64,000 bases of DNA, taken from an uncultured Bacteroidota bacterium. Its GTDB lineage: Bacteria; Bacteroidota; Bacteroidia; Flavobacteriales; Flavobacteriaceae. Shown piece after piece: positions 53,743 to 63,280 of the stretch. Each line of letters begins with the position of its first letter. The first letter of the stretch is position 1. A model generated the notes under the pieces. That model ran no database searches, was not told where the DNA came from, and was given only the letters and a program-made list of their open reading frames with translations. Position numbers and translations under genes: made by a program. The stretch spans positions 110,637 through 174,636 of the forward strand of contig CAJXVU010000002.1 of assembly GCA_913062555.1 (NCBI GenBank). The letters are read 5' to 3'.

Positions 53743-54441
53743 CTACAACAATTTATTCACCCCATTTTTATAGGTTTGTCCAATAGGGATTTTATGTTCT
53801 TTGATTAAAATTCGATTCCCTTCAATGAGTTTTATTTTATCGATGGCAACAATAAACGATTTGTGAACTCGTAAGAAATGCTGTTGTGGTAGCAAAGATT
53901 CAAAAGATGATATTTTCTCATGACTCACAATCATTTCATCACTTAAATAAACCTTAGTGTAATTTCCATATGCTTCAATAAATAGAATAGCTTTGGAATC
54001 AATTTGATGATGCTTTTTATCTCCTTTTAGAAAAAAGCGTGAACTGGATGCCTCATTATCTAGAATCTCTTTTACAGCTAATGGTTTCGCTTGCGCATCG
54101 GTAATTTTATTTATGGCTTTTACCAGGCGGTCAAAACTAAAAGGCTTTAATAAATAATCAACCACATTCAGTTCAAAACCCTCGAGGGCGTGTTCTTTAT
54201 AGGCAGTGGTGATGATTGTTTTTGGGGGATGCGTTAATGTTTTTAAAAAATCTAAGCCTTTTAATTTTGGCATATTGATATCCAAAAACATAAAGTCGAC
54301 CGTATTGCTATTTAAAAACTGCATGGCTTCAATGGCATTATAGCAATTCTTCTCTAACTGTAAATGTGGTAACATGCTACAAAACTCCTCAATGATCTCA
54401 TGAGCCAAAGGTTCGTCGTCAATGATGATATATTTAAACAT
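53743..54441 (-). CDS. LytTR-family response regulator (cassette 2)
   Basis: 232 residues, paralog of 39006-39704 with the same layout: receiver with F-L-D-I-N-M-P-K-L-K-G and Y-L-L-K-P-F-S-F-D-R, then LytTR with I-L-F-I-E-A-Y-G-N-Y-T-K-V and F-L-R-V-H-K-S-F-I-V. The start overlaps the kinase by 8 bp. The likely target is the divergent ABC/M1 unit at 55875. Confidence 0.93.
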   Translation of the reverse strand: MFKYIIIDDEPLAHEIIEEFCSMLPHLQLEKNCYNAIEAMQFLNSNTVDFMFLDINMPKLKGLDFLKTLTHPPKTIITTAYKEHALEGFELNVVDYLLKPFSFDRLVKAINKITDAQAKPLAVKEILDNEASSSRFFLKGDKKHHQIDSKAILFIEAYGNYTKVYLSDEMIVSHEKISSFESLLPQQHFLRVHKSFIVAIDKIKLIEGNRILIKEHKIPIGQTYKNGVNKLL

Positions 54442-55567
54442 GCTTTGCGATTTTTAAGGTTACTTTGTAAATATTGTTTTCCTGTACCATGATAATTTCA
54501 TGTTGTTTAGGATAAATTAATGACAATCTACGTTTTAAATTACTGAGTCCAATACCTGGATTTTCACTAACCTCTTTAGGGTCAAAGTTATTCTCTATTT
54601 TAAAATATATAAAATCTGAGTCTTCATACAAATCGATGTGAATAAATGCATTTTCTGTTAGAGTTTCAATGCCGTGTTTAAATGCATTTTCTAATAGAAT
54701 AATATATAACAATGGGGCTATCGATAGGCCAGTGTCTATATCGTGCTTAAATGTAATCTCTACGGTCTTTTTATACCGAATTTTATGAAGTTCTATATAA
54801 TTGTTTAAATACTCAATTTCATCTCCAAGCTTTACCGTTTCTTTTTCACCTTCATAAATAGTGTAACGCATCATATCTGATAATTTTAAGATTACCTCAG
54901 GCGCTTGTTTAGAATTTTTGACAGTTAAAGCATAAAGATTGTTTAATGTATTAAAGAAAAAATGAGGGTTTATTTGTGTTCTTAATAGCGACAATTCTGT
55001 TTTAGATTTTTCTGCTTTTAGGTTTTGTACCCATTTCCATTGTTCAAAAATCCAAATAAGAAATAATGCAGGAATTGGTAATAAAAATGCGAAAAACGGA
55101 AACTCTTCTTTAATTTTTAAATAGGCTTCTAGATCGCCAGAAAACAATCTTAAATAAATAAAATATAAGAGTAATGGTCCATAAATGAGGACTATTAATT
55201 TCCAATATTTTTTAATAAAAGAAGGCGCTAACAAGTATACAAAGCCAATCCAGAACCCCATTAATAGAGTTAATGTTATTGGGTTGTCAGGCAGATTCAT
55301 TATTGAATCAACCATTATGATAATAAAAAGCAATACAACTAAACTAAGCACATTAGTTAAGGTCTTCTTTTTATTCTTTAAATAGTGATAATTATGAATA
55401 GGTAAAGCAATTGCCAAGCCCCAAAAAATGGCATAAGCAATAAACTCAAAAGGGCGTCTTTCTTCTGGTAAAATAATAAAACCGACAGCGTCTAAAAGGT
55501 AGAATATTGGAACTATTATTATAAACCCAAATAAAAAAGCTTTGTATTTTTTTAAAAACTGAATCAT
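54434..55567 (-). CDS. LytS-type membrane histidine kinase (cassette 2)
   Basis: 377 residues, about five transmembrane segments in the first ~170, then Q-I-N-P-H-F-F-F-N-T-L-N-N-L, L-L-E-N-A-F-K-H-G and P-G-I-G-L-S-N-L-K-R-R-L. Same design as the cassette 1 kinase; the soluble half is closely similar while the membrane half differs, which suggests a different signal. Divergent from the cassette 2 ABC gene. Confidence 0.92.
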   Translation of the reverse strand: MIQFLKKYKAFLFGFIIIVPIFYLLDAVGFIILPEERRPFEFIAYAIFWGLAIALPIHNYHYLKNKKKTLTNVLSLVVLLFIIIMVDSIMNLPDNPITLTLLMGFWIGFVYLLAPSFIKKYWKLIVLIYGPLLLYFIYLRLFSGDLEAYLKIKEEFPFFAFLLPIPALFLIWIFEQWKWVQNLKAEKSKTELSLLRTQINPHFFFNTLNNLYALTVKNSKQAPEVILKLSDMMRYTIYEGEKETVKLGDEIEYLNNYIELHKIRYKKTVEITFKHDIDTGLSIAPLLYIILLENAFKHGIETLTENAFIHIDLYEDSDFIYFKIENNFDPKEVSENPGIGLSNLKRRLSLIYPKQHEIIMVQENNIYKVTLKIAKHV

Positions 55568-55874
55568 ACTTCAAAAGTAACCATGTTCTGCTGTCTTGAC
55601 AAGGATTTTGACAGACAGTACAAAAATTGATACCAACAAGGGTTTTTTTTGGTTGAACAGGAGTCATGTCAATTTTGAATGGTTTTGGCTTTATAAAACA
55701 TGCATAGGTCATATTAATTATAAAGCAATCCTCCTTGCATTTATGTTTGCTTAAAAATAAATATCCTTTGAGCAAGCCCAGAAGGCATGACAAAGGAAAA
55801 ACGTAATCATTTCGATGTTACAACGGGAATTAAACCCACAGGAGGGATTAAAAATCATCAAAAAACGAACACAT
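55568..55874. promoter_or_regulatory. Divergent promoter region of cassette 2
   Basis: 307 bp between the kinase start and the ABC ATPase start. It contains GGTTGAA at 55651 and TTGAA at 55653 and 55675 (22 bp apart, two helix turns), which parallels the cassette 1 region. Just upstream of the ATPase start the sequence CAGGAGGG at 55840-55847 resembles a ribosome-binding site but is too far (about 28 bp) to act on it. Confidence 0.4.
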
Positions 55875-56762
55875 ATGAATACCTTACAAATTAACAATCT
55901 TACAAAAATCTATCCCAATGGCGTTAAAGCTTTAGATGGGATCAACTTAAAAATCACCAACGGCATGTTTGGCTTATTAGGGGCCAATGGCGCAGGAAAG
56001 TCGTCACTAATGCGCACCATTGCTTCATTACAAGAACCATCTTCTGGAAGCATTTTATTTAATAACACGGATATTGTTAAGGAGCCAAATGAGGTCAGAA
56101 AACAATTAGGGTATTTGCCACAAGAATTTGGGGTGTATCCAAAGATTTCTGCAGAGAAATTATTGAATCATATGGCCATTCTAAAAGGAATTTTAGATAA
56201 AAAAGACCGTAAAGAACAAGTAACAGCTTTATTACAACAAGTAAACTTATACCAGCACAGAAAGAAAGCCGTCTATACATTCTCTGGAGGAATGCGTCAG
56301 CGTTTCGGAATTGCACAAGCTTTATTGGCAAATCCACAATTAATTATTGTCGATGAACCCACCGCTGGATTAGATCCAGAAGAGAGTAACCGGTTTTTAA
56401 ATTTATTAAGTGAGATTGGCGAAAATGTGATTGTTATTCTATCTACTCATATTGTGGAAGATGTGAGAAACTTGTGTCCGAAGATGGCCATTCTTTTTAA
56501 TGGAGAAATTATATCTGAAGGCAACCCAACTGAATTGGTAGCATCTATTGATGGCAAAATATGGACTAAAATTATTCCTAAAAAAGACATAGAGGCCTAT
56601 AAAAAAGCTTTTGATGTAATCTCTACAAAACTAGTTTCTGGAGAAACTCAAATAAGAGTGCTTTCTGACAATAAACCAGAAGCAGGATTCGATGTAATTA
56701 CTCCAAGTTTAGAAGATTATTATTTCGCCACATTGTATAACCAAGCGATTAAAACAGTATAA
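55875..56762 (+). CDS. ABC transporter ATP-binding protein (cassette 2)
   Basis: Start chosen at ATG 55875, which aligns with the cassette 1 protein (M-N-x-L-x-I-N-N-L); an ATG at 55815 would add 20 residues without match. 295 residues with Walker A G-A-N-G-A-G-K-S-S, signature F-S-G-G-M-R-Q-R-F-G, Walker B L-I-I-V-D-E-P-T-A-G-L-D-P and S-T-H-I-V-E-D. Walker A has A instead of P after the first G. It is 3 bp from the permease/M1 gene and clearly co-transcribed. Confidence 0.94.
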   Translation: MNTLQINNLTKIYPNGVKALDGINLKITNGMFGLLGANGAGKSSLMRTIASLQEPSSGSILFNNTDIVKEPNEVRKQLGYLPQEFGVYPKISAEKLLNHMAILKGILDKKDRKEQVTALLQQVNLYQHRKKAVYTFSGGMRQRFGIAQALLANPQLIIVDEPTAGLDPEESNRFLNLLSEIGENVIVILSTHIVEDVRNLCPKMAILFNGEIISEGNPTELVASIDGKIWTKIIPKKDIEAYKKAFDVISTKLVSGETQIRVLSDNKPEAGFDVITPSLEDYYFATLYNQAIKTV

Positions 56763-56765
56763 GCC

Positions 56766-59700
56766 ATGTTTAAAAAGTTAATTCAATTCGAAGTTTTTTA
56801 TCAATTAAAACAACGCGCATTTCCAATATTTGCAATCTTGTTTTTAGCATTAGGCATATTTGTTGGGAGACAAGGTTTTGCCCCTACAGGAGTTAGTTTT
56901 AACGCTGTATATCAGGTATATTTTTACACCAATATTTTTACTTTAGGAAGTGTATTTATCACCATGTTTTTTGCTATAAGTGCCATGCTTAGAGATAAAC
57001 AACATGATATGGAAAGCTTAATTTACAGTTCTTCAATAACAAAAACACAGTATTTTTGGAGTCGTTTTGTTGGAACATTTATTTTTAGTGTGTTGGCATT
57101 TTCGCCTTTTATTTTAGGATACTTTTTAGGAGTAAATTTCTCGGATTTAGACCCAAGTCGTATCAATGATTTTCAGTTAATGACCTATCTACAACCACTG
57201 TTTTACATTGTAATTCCGAATATTTTTATCTGTTCAACAGTTATATTTTCTGTAAGTACAATCACAAAAAACAGTACCGCAACCTACGTAAGTGCAGTAT
57301 TTATTTACATGCTGTATTTTGTGAGTTCAATTTTTTTAAACTCCCCAATAATGGCACAAGCTGTTCCTGCTTCACCAGAAAGCATGGCTCTGGCAGCAAT
57401 TGCAGATCCATTTGGGATCGCTGCTTTTATTGAGCAAACTCAATATTGGACACCTTTTCAGAAAAATACACAATTACTTTCTTTTTCAGGGTTATTTCTG
57501 AAGAATAGAGTTATTTGGATCCTTGTTTCTATTGGATTTCTTTTGGCTACTTATAAAATATTTTCATTCAGAAAAATCACTAAAAAAGTAAAAAAAGAAA
57601 CAAAAATTAATAATGAGAAACAAGAATTATTGGACTATAAACCTATAAAAGGATTCCACAATTTTAAAGCCCAAAGACTAGCCTTTTTTGCATTGTTAAA
57701 AATAGAACTGAAAAGTGTTTTTAGGAGTTTACCTTTTATAGCAGTCTTATTGATGTGGATATTTATAGTATTTTCAGAGTTATATTCGACTGTTATTAGT
57801 GGAGGAGAATACGGTGTGAGCGTGTATCCTTTTACAAATAAACTAATAGATTTATTTGTAGACCCATTATTAGTCTTCAGTTTGATACTAATTGTTTTTT
57901 ATAGTTCAGAAATAGTTTGGAAAGAACGTGGTTTAAATTTTAACCTTATTTTGGATGCTACACCGGTTAAAAATTGGGCTTTATTTTTATCAAAATTTAG
58001 TGCGTTGTTATTGTTGCCAATTATTTTAATAACATCAGGAATTTTAATGAGTATGGCATTTCAGGTAAGTTTAAACTATACAAACTTTGAGCTTGGTGTT
58101 TATGCTTCTTTATTTTACTACCATGGTATTCAAATAGTTGTGTTTTGTATGATTGCCTTTTTTGTAAACAGTTTGGTAAAGAACAAATACATGGGAATGG
58201 GTATTTTTGGTTTCATTGTTTTGTTAAGTTTGAATTCAGGTTTTCTTGGACTTGTGCATCCGTTAACAAGTCTTGGCTTTTTACCAAGAGCGAGTTATAA
58301 TAATATGAATGAGTACTATGGAAATTCAAGTTTATTTGATCACTTAGCATTGTATTGGGTTGCTTTTGGATTGTTATTGGTAATTCTTTCTTTCAAAGTA
58401 TGGAATAGAGGCGTAGTGGCCACTTTTACAACGAAAGTGAAGCGATTAAAATACGGTTGGTCAAAATTGCAAAAACTAGCATTTATATTTTTTATACTTG
58501 TGTTTGTAGGTGCTGGAAGTTTGGTTATTTACAATACAAATATTGTAAATGTCTATGATACTGCAAGTGATCAATTAGAGTTTAGAGAAAATTATGAACG
58601 TCAATTTAAACAATATGAAAGTTTAGAAAGACCGTATCCTACATCTAAAAAAACTAAAGTTGCTATCTATCCAGATCAAAAAAGGTATTCAATAAAAGCG
58701 AATTATATACTTAAGAATAAAAGCGATCAACCTTTGTCTGAGATCTTCATAACTGAAAGAATTGCATTGGAAAATATAGCAATAGAAAATGCAACATTAA
58801 TTCAGCAAGATACTAACTATGGCATTTATCTTTTTGAATTTAAAAATGCATTACAGCCAAATGATTCTGTGAAATTCACGTATGAATTAAAGAAAACATT
58901 AAAAGGTTATGATGAAGATAATTCAATTGTAAATAATGGAAGTTATATAACGCATCGAAACTTCGAACCAATTTTAGGGTATAGTTCTGGATTCGAAATT
59001 TCAAATAGGCTGGAACGTCAAAAAAGAGGGTTGCCTAAAAGAATTGTAGCTCAAGAATTGGCTGCGCATATTGTTTCTGAAGATGTGAAAAACGAAAAAA
59101 TTAGATTTGAAACTATTGTTTCTACTTCTAAAACTCAAACAGCATTAAGTTCTGGTACTTTACTAAAAGAATGGTCTGAAAATGGTAGAAATTATTACCA
59201 TTATAAATCAGAAAATAAAATTTTACCAACTATTGGGTATTTCTCGGCAAATTATGAAACTCAAAAAACGGTTCATAACGGGATTTCAATAGAGCAATTT
59301 TATGATGCAAATCATGATTTTAATATTGATGAAATTGAGAACAGCATAAAACAAACATTAGATTATTGCCAAGAAAATTTTGGAGCCTATAATTTTGATC
59401 ATGTTAGAATTGCAGAAATTCCTTCTCATTGGTCTTTTGGTGGATTTGCACATCCAGGTGTTATAAGTATGGTAGAAGATAGATTGTATTTAGCTAATGT
59501 GAGCGATTCAGAAACCTTTAATTTGGTTGCCAAAAGAACCATACATGAAGTTGCACATCAATGGTGGGGACATACATTGTCTGCAAAACCAGTAGCTGGA
59601 GGTTCTTTATTTGTTGAAGGTTTTGCAAAATATACAGAAGCCGTTGTTATGGAGAAGTTATATGGTAAAAAAGCACTGTATGAGCTTAGCCAAAATGCAA

Positions 59701-60323
59701 GAAGAAGGTATTTTTCAGGAAGATCATTTGCGAGTTCAATAGAACCGCCAATATATATGGTTACCAGTCAAAGTTATATAGCCTACGGAAAAGCGTATAC
59801 AGTTTTAATGGCTTTAAGAGATCTAATAGGAGAAAAACAAGTAAACCAAGTGTTGAAAACGCTTACGGATAAACATCGTAATATTAATAAGTTAGCAGTG
59901 AATTCTATTGAATTATTGGATGAAATTTATAAAGTTACTCAGCAAGAACAACACACATTAATTGACGACTGGTTTAAGCGAGTGATTACCTATGATCTTG
60001 GGATTACTGAAAGCTCGTATAAACAACTGTCTAACGGGCAATTTGAAGTGCGCTTTAAAGTAAATGCAAACCGGACCCAGATGTTGAATACAGGAGACAC
60101 CAAAACCATTGGTATTGATGAGCCCATCCAAATAGGGCTCTTTAGAAAACATCCAAGTTTAATATCAAAAGAGGATACCATACTATACTTAAAACCACAT
60201 CAAATCACTAAGGACAGTCAGGTGTTTAAAATTATAGTAGATGAGTTGCCTAGTCATATTGCAATTGACCCTTATGGCAGTCGCTCTGAAGAACGTTTAA
60301 CGGATAATGTGGTTCGATTGTAA
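56766..60323 (+). CDS. ABC permease / M1 aminopeptidase fusion (cassette 2)
   Basis: 1185 residues, same architecture as 44010-47675: an ABC-2-type membrane region of about twelve helices (1-590) followed by an extracytoplasmic M1 peptidase (~620-1100). Zinc ligands H927-E-V-A-H931 and E951 in F-V-E-G-F-A-K-Y, again with 19 residues between H931 and E951. A tyrosine motif A-Y-G-K-A-Y-T lies downstream. It may process peptides or lipopeptides presented by the transporter, or the peptidase fold may serve binding only. Confidence 0.92.
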   Translation: MFKKLIQFEVFYQLKQRAFPIFAILFLALGIFVGRQGFAPTGVSFNAVYQVYFYTNIFTLGSVFITMFFAISAMLRDKQHDMESLIYSSSITKTQYFWSRFVGTFIFSVLAFSPFILGYFLGVNFSDLDPSRINDFQLMTYLQPLFYIVIPNIFICSTVIFSVSTITKNSTATYVSAVFIYMLYFVSSIFLNSPIMAQAVPASPESMALAAIADPFGIAAFIEQTQYWTPFQKNTQLLSFSGLFLKNRVIWILVSIGFLLATYKIFSFRKITKKVKKETKINNEKQELLDYKPIKGFHNFKAQRLAFFALLKIELKSVFRSLPFIAVLLMWIFIVFSELYSTVISGGEYGVSVYPFTNKLIDLFVDPLLVFSLILIVFYSSEIVWKERGLNFNLILDATPVKNWALFLSKFSALLLLPIILITSGILMSMAFQVSLNYTNFELGVYASLFYYHGIQIVVFCMIAFFVNSLVKNKYMGMGIFGFIVLLSLNSGFLGLVHPLTSLGFLPRASYNNMNEYYGNSSLFDHLALYWVAFGLLLVILSFKVWNRGVVATFTTKVKRLKYGWSKLQKLAFIFFILVFVGAGSLVIYNTNIVNVYDTASDQLEFRENYERQFKQYESLERPYPTSKKTKVAIYPDQKRYSIKANYILKNKSDQPLSEIFITERIALENIAIENATLIQQDTNYGIYLFEFKNALQPNDSVKFTYELKKTLKGYDEDNSIVNNGSYITHRNFEPILGYSSGFEISNRLERQKRGLPKRIVAQELAAHIVSEDVKNEKIRFETIVSTSKTQTALSSGTLLKEWSENGRNYYHYKSENKILPTIGYFSANYETQKTVHNGISIEQFYDANHDFNIDEIENSIKQTLDYCQENFGAYNFDHVRIAEIPSHWSFGGFAHPGVISMVEDRLYLANVSDSETFNLVAKRTIHEVAHQWWGHTLSAKPVAGGSLFVEGFAKYTEAVVMEKLYGKKALYELSQNARRRYFSGRSFASSIEPPIYMVTSQSYIAYGKAYTVLMALRDLIGEKQVNQVLKTLTDKHRNINKLAVNSIELLDEIYKVTQQEQHTLIDDWFKRVITYDLGITESSYKQLSNGQFEVRFKVNANRTQMLNTGDTKTIGIDEPIQIGLFRKHPSLISKEDTILYLKPHQITKDSQVFKIIVDELPSHIAIDPYGSRSEERLTDNVVRL

Positions 60324-60398
60324 AAGTACATCTCGCTAAAAATTACGCTGTTAGGGTTATAATATTGTATCAAGAACACAAAAAGTGTATAAATTATC

Positions 60399-60444
60399 AA
60401 GCTCGCTCTCAAAGCCTTTAATGGTATTTGGGCGAGTTTTTTTG
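60399..60444 (+). terminator. Terminator after cassette 2
   Basis: Imperfect stem AAGCTCGCTCTCAAA (60399-60413) with TTTGGGCGAGTT (60427-60438), followed by a T-run to 60443. Confidence 0.65.
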
Positions 60445-60538
60445 TGCTTTAACATGAAAATAGAGGGAATTACAATTTTTCATAAAATATTTTTTTGGTG
60501 ATGGGGTATTTTTTAAATCACAATAAAATTTATTATCA

Positions 60539-60709
60539 ATGAAAAGATATGTGAAATATATAATGAGCATTCCTTTGATTGCAATTTTAATTATTCAATA
60601 TCTAGCAATGGACAGTAGTTATGATTATACTTATGTGCAAATTGTAATAATGGTCATTGCTATTATAATGGCAATTATTTTTTGGAAGTATCGCAGTAAA
60701 ATATTTTAA
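60539..60709 (+). CDS. Small two-helix membrane protein
   Basis: 56 residues: two hydrophobic helices (~8-24, I-P-L-I-A-I-L-I-I-Q and ~34-49, I-V-I-M-V-I-A-I-I-M-A-I-I-F) joined by an acidic/aromatic turn (D-S-S-Y-D-Y-T-Y), and a basic tail (K-Y-R-S-K). ATG at 60539. I recognise no family. The charge pattern follows the positive-inside rule with both ends in the cytoplasm. It sits in the 476-bp gap between cassette 2 and the thioesterase, which otherwise holds only the terminator. Confidence 0.55.
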   Translation: MKRYVKYIMSIPLIAILIIQYLAMDSSYDYTYVQIVIMVIAIIMAIIFWKYRSKIF

Positions 60710-60799
60710 AGTCTCTCGCCTAAAATTCAGTAGATAACTTATGAAAGACTACAATTTTCAAGTAAATTTATAGCCTTATAAAATGAAACAATAAGCGCT

Positions 60800-61339
60800 A
60801 TGAAACATGTAAACATTGAAGATTCACAAATAACGATGACACAGTTAATGCTGCCTTCTCACTCTAATTTTAGTGGAAAAATTCATGGTGGATACATTTT
60901 AAGTGTCATGGATCAAGTGGCTTTTGCTTGTGCATCTAAGCATTCGGGACATTATTGTGTCACGGCATCTGTAAATAAAGTTGATTTTTTGAACGCGATA
61001 GAAGTTGGGGAATTAATGACTCTTAAAGCTTCGGTGAATTATACTGGGAATTCTTCGATGGTGGTTGGTTTGAGAGTAGAATCTGAAAACATTCAAACTG
61101 GCGTCGTTAAACATTGCAATTCTTCTTATTTCACGATGGTGGCTAAAGATGATCAGGGCAAAAATGTTCGAGTTCCAGGACTCATATTAAATACAGAAAA
61201 TAGCCTTAGACGCTTTGCTCGAAGCATTAATCGTCAGGAACAAAGTAAAAAGCGTCGTGAAAGTTTTAAATCTTCTGAATTTATTATTGATGATCATTTA
61301 GAGCTTATTGCCAAGCATAACGCAAAAATTGAACTCTAA
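60800..61339 (+). CDS. Acyl-CoA thioesterase (hotdog fold)
   Basis: 179 residues with the hotdog thioesterase pattern: L-P-S-H-S-N-F-S-G-K-I-H-G-G-Y-I-L-S-V-M-D near residues 19-39, containing the catalytic aspartate of the YciA/BACH group, and V-T-A-S-V-N-K-V-D-F. It hydrolyses acyl-CoA to fatty acid and CoA in the cytoplasm. The basic C-terminal tail (R-R-F-A-R-S-I-N-R) is an extension typical of the acyl-CoA hydrolase group. It stands as a single gene. Confidence 0.9.
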   Translation: MKHVNIEDSQITMTQLMLPSHSNFSGKIHGGYILSVMDQVAFACASKHSGHYCVTASVNKVDFLNAIEVGELMTLKASVNYTGNSSMVVGLRVESENIQTGVVKHCNSSYFTMVAKDDQGKNVRVPGLILNTENSLRRFARSINRQEQSKKRRESFKSSEFIIDDHLELIAKHNAKIEL

Positions 61340-61453
61340 GTCCTTTAGATTAAGGAATATAGATCAACAGCACAGTATCGATTTAGGCATCCAATTATTA
61401 TATTTCGTTAATAAAAACTATCTTACAGCATCGGAGTTTTAAAACGCTATGTC

Positions 61454-62164
61454 ATGAAAAATATATTTCTATTACTGATCTGTTTCTGCTTGTCATTAGG
61501 GATTAAAGCACAATCTTTTATAGGTGCTTGGGAAGGATATGCTGTGTCTAAGGATGGTGAACAGCTAAAAAATGTAGTCATATTTTCTGAAGGCTTTCAA
61601 GTCTCCACTTGGTTCTATGCAGAAACTGGGAAATTTTTAAAATCAAATGGTGGATTGTGGAGATTGGATGGAGATACGGTGATAGAGACTGTTGAATTTG
61701 ATACAAATAATGCCGAGCGTGTTGGTACTGAAGTGAGTTTTGAAGTCGATATTACCGCTAGCACATTAAGCATTAGGGGCAATTCACTTAAATGGCAAAG
61801 AATAGATACTGGTGTACCTGGAAAATTACAGGGCGCTTGGCTGATGTCTGGAAGAATTAGAAATGGTGAAACACAATTGAGAGACACAAATAGACCGAGA
61901 AAAACCATGAAAATTTTATCCGGCACACGTTTTCAATGGATCGCTTATAATACGGAAACCAAAAAATTTATGGGAACAGGTGGTGGAACGTATACAACGA
62001 TAGATGGGAAATATAACGAAAACATAGAATTCTTTTCGAGAGATGACGCTAAGGCCGGACTCAGTTTAACGTTCAATTATAGCATCGTTGATGGGAAATG
62101 GGAGCACTCCGGAAAGTCAAGTAAAGGCGCTCCAATCCATGAAATTTGGTCTGTAAGACAATAA
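61454..62164 (+). CDS. Secreted protein with two lipocalin-like repeats
   Basis: 236 residues, signal peptide 1-19 (ending I-K-A-Q). The mature part is an internal duplication: residues ~21-123 (F-I-G-A-W-E-G to L-K-W-Q-R-I) and ~129-236 (L-Q-G-A-W-L-M to E-I-W-S-V) share a G-A-W start, a central T-W-F-Y/Q-W-I-A strand, and G-G-L-W / G-G-T-Y turns. This looks like two small beta-barrels that might bind a hydrophobic ligand. Function unknown. Confidence 0.7.
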   Translation: MKNIFLLLICFCLSLGIKAQSFIGAWEGYAVSKDGEQLKNVVIFSEGFQVSTWFYAETGKFLKSNGGLWRLDGDTVIETVEFDTNNAERVGTEVSFEVDITASTLSIRGNSLKWQRIDTGVPGKLQGAWLMSGRIRNGETQLRDTNRPRKTMKILSGTRFQWIAYNTETKKFMGTGGGTYTTIDGKYNENIEFFSRDDAKAGLSLTFNYSIVDGKWEHSGKSSKGAPIHEIWSVRQ

Positions 62165-62325
62165 TCATAGGATTTGCACGCTTAATTTTTGTGATTATCA
62201 TGCGTAAAAACCCCTTGGGTTCTGTGTGATATGAATGTTCATACTTTTTCATTACCTTAGATTCCGCTTCACAAATCTTCAGGAACAGCTTATGAGATGA
62301 TTAATACTAATCAAACGCTATAGCT

Positions 62326-63213
62326 ATGAAACCTTTGAAAAAAGAAACCCTCAATCCGGAAATTTATGACTTGTATGACGACTATGCACATAATAAGCTA
62401 GACCGCAGGCAATTTGTTGAAAAACTCTCGATATATGCGGTTGGCGGACTTACCGTGCCATCTTTGCTTAGTTTTATGATGCCCAATTATAAAGATGCTA
62501 TTTTAGTTAAGCAGGACGACAAGAGACTTGAATCAGATTATGTCATTTACAATTCTCCAAAAGGAGGCGGGGAGATTCGGGGCTTATTGTCAATACCTAA
62601 AGGAACAAGTAGCAAATTACCGGGTATTATTGTGGTTCATGAAAACAGGGGCTTGAATCCTTATATTGAAGATGTTGGTCGTCGTGCTGCTCTGGAGGGG
62701 TTTATTTCCATTGCGCCAGATGCTTTATGGCCATTAGGGGGTTATCCCGGGAATGATGATGAAGGACGAACCATGCAACGCAAGCGCGACCGCAATAAAA
62801 TGCTGGAAGACTTTATTGCTGCTTATGTTTATTTGAAGGCTCATAAGGACTGCAATGGTAACATTGGGGTCGTTGGTTTTTGTTTTGGAGGCTGGATCTC
62901 GAACATGTTAGCCGTGAGGCTCCCAGATCTAAAGGCTGCTGTACCATTTTATGGGGGACAACCGAATGCTGAGGACACTGCCAAGATTAAAGCAGCTTTA
63001 CTATTGCAATATGCAGGATTGGACACCCGAGTGAATGCAGGCTGGCCAGATTATGAAAAGGCACTTAAAGCTAATCATATTGAACATACGGCACATGTAT
63101 ATCCCGATGTAAAGCATGGTTTTCATAATAATTCCACACCGCGATTTGATAAACCTGCCGCCGAGCTCGCTTGGAAGCGCACCGTAGATTTCTTTAACGC
63201 TCAGCTGAAATAA
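62326..63213 (+). CDS. Dienelactone hydrolase family protein, possible Tat substrate
   Basis: 295-residue alpha/beta-hydrolase with the dienelactone hydrolase triad C186 (G-F-C-F-G-G-W), D233 (G-L-D-T) and H264 (K-H-G-F-H). The N-terminal extension has D-R-R-Q-F-V-E-K at 26-33, then a mildly hydrophobic stretch (A-V-G-G-L-T-V-P-S-L-L-S-F-M-M), a pattern seen in Tat signals and in the YghX-like group. A single gene followed by a hairpin. Substrate unknown. Confidence 0.88.
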   Translation: MKPLKKETLNPEIYDLYDDYAHNKLDRRQFVEKLSIYAVGGLTVPSLLSFMMPNYKDAILVKQDDKRLESDYVIYNSPKGGGEIRGLLSIPKGTSSKLPGIIVVHENRGLNPYIEDVGRRAALEGFISIAPDALWPLGGYPGNDDEGRTMQRKRDRNKMLEDFIAAYVYLKAHKDCNGNIGVVGFCFGGWISNMLAVRLPDLKAAVPFYGGQPNAEDTAKIKAALLLQYAGLDTRVNAGWPDYEKALKANHIEHTAHVYPDVKHGFHNNSTPRFDKPAAELAWKRTVDFFNAQLK

Positions 63214-63228
63214 GTTATTAAATTATTA

Positions 63229-63264
63229 GAGCATTATTAAATTATAGAAAATGCTCATCTTTTC
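63229..63264 (+). terminator. Weak hairpin terminator
   Basis: 7-bp stem GAGCATT (63229-63235) / AATGCTC (63250-63256), 14-nt loop, followed by A-T-C-T-T-T-T. Confidence 0.45.
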
Positions 63265-63280
63265 ATATTACAAGCAAAAT

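Noticed and set aside
55446..55793. 115-codon minus-strand frame covering the cassette 2 divergent region
   Set aside because: It overlaps the kinase N-terminal coding sequence in another frame and has no recognisable domain.
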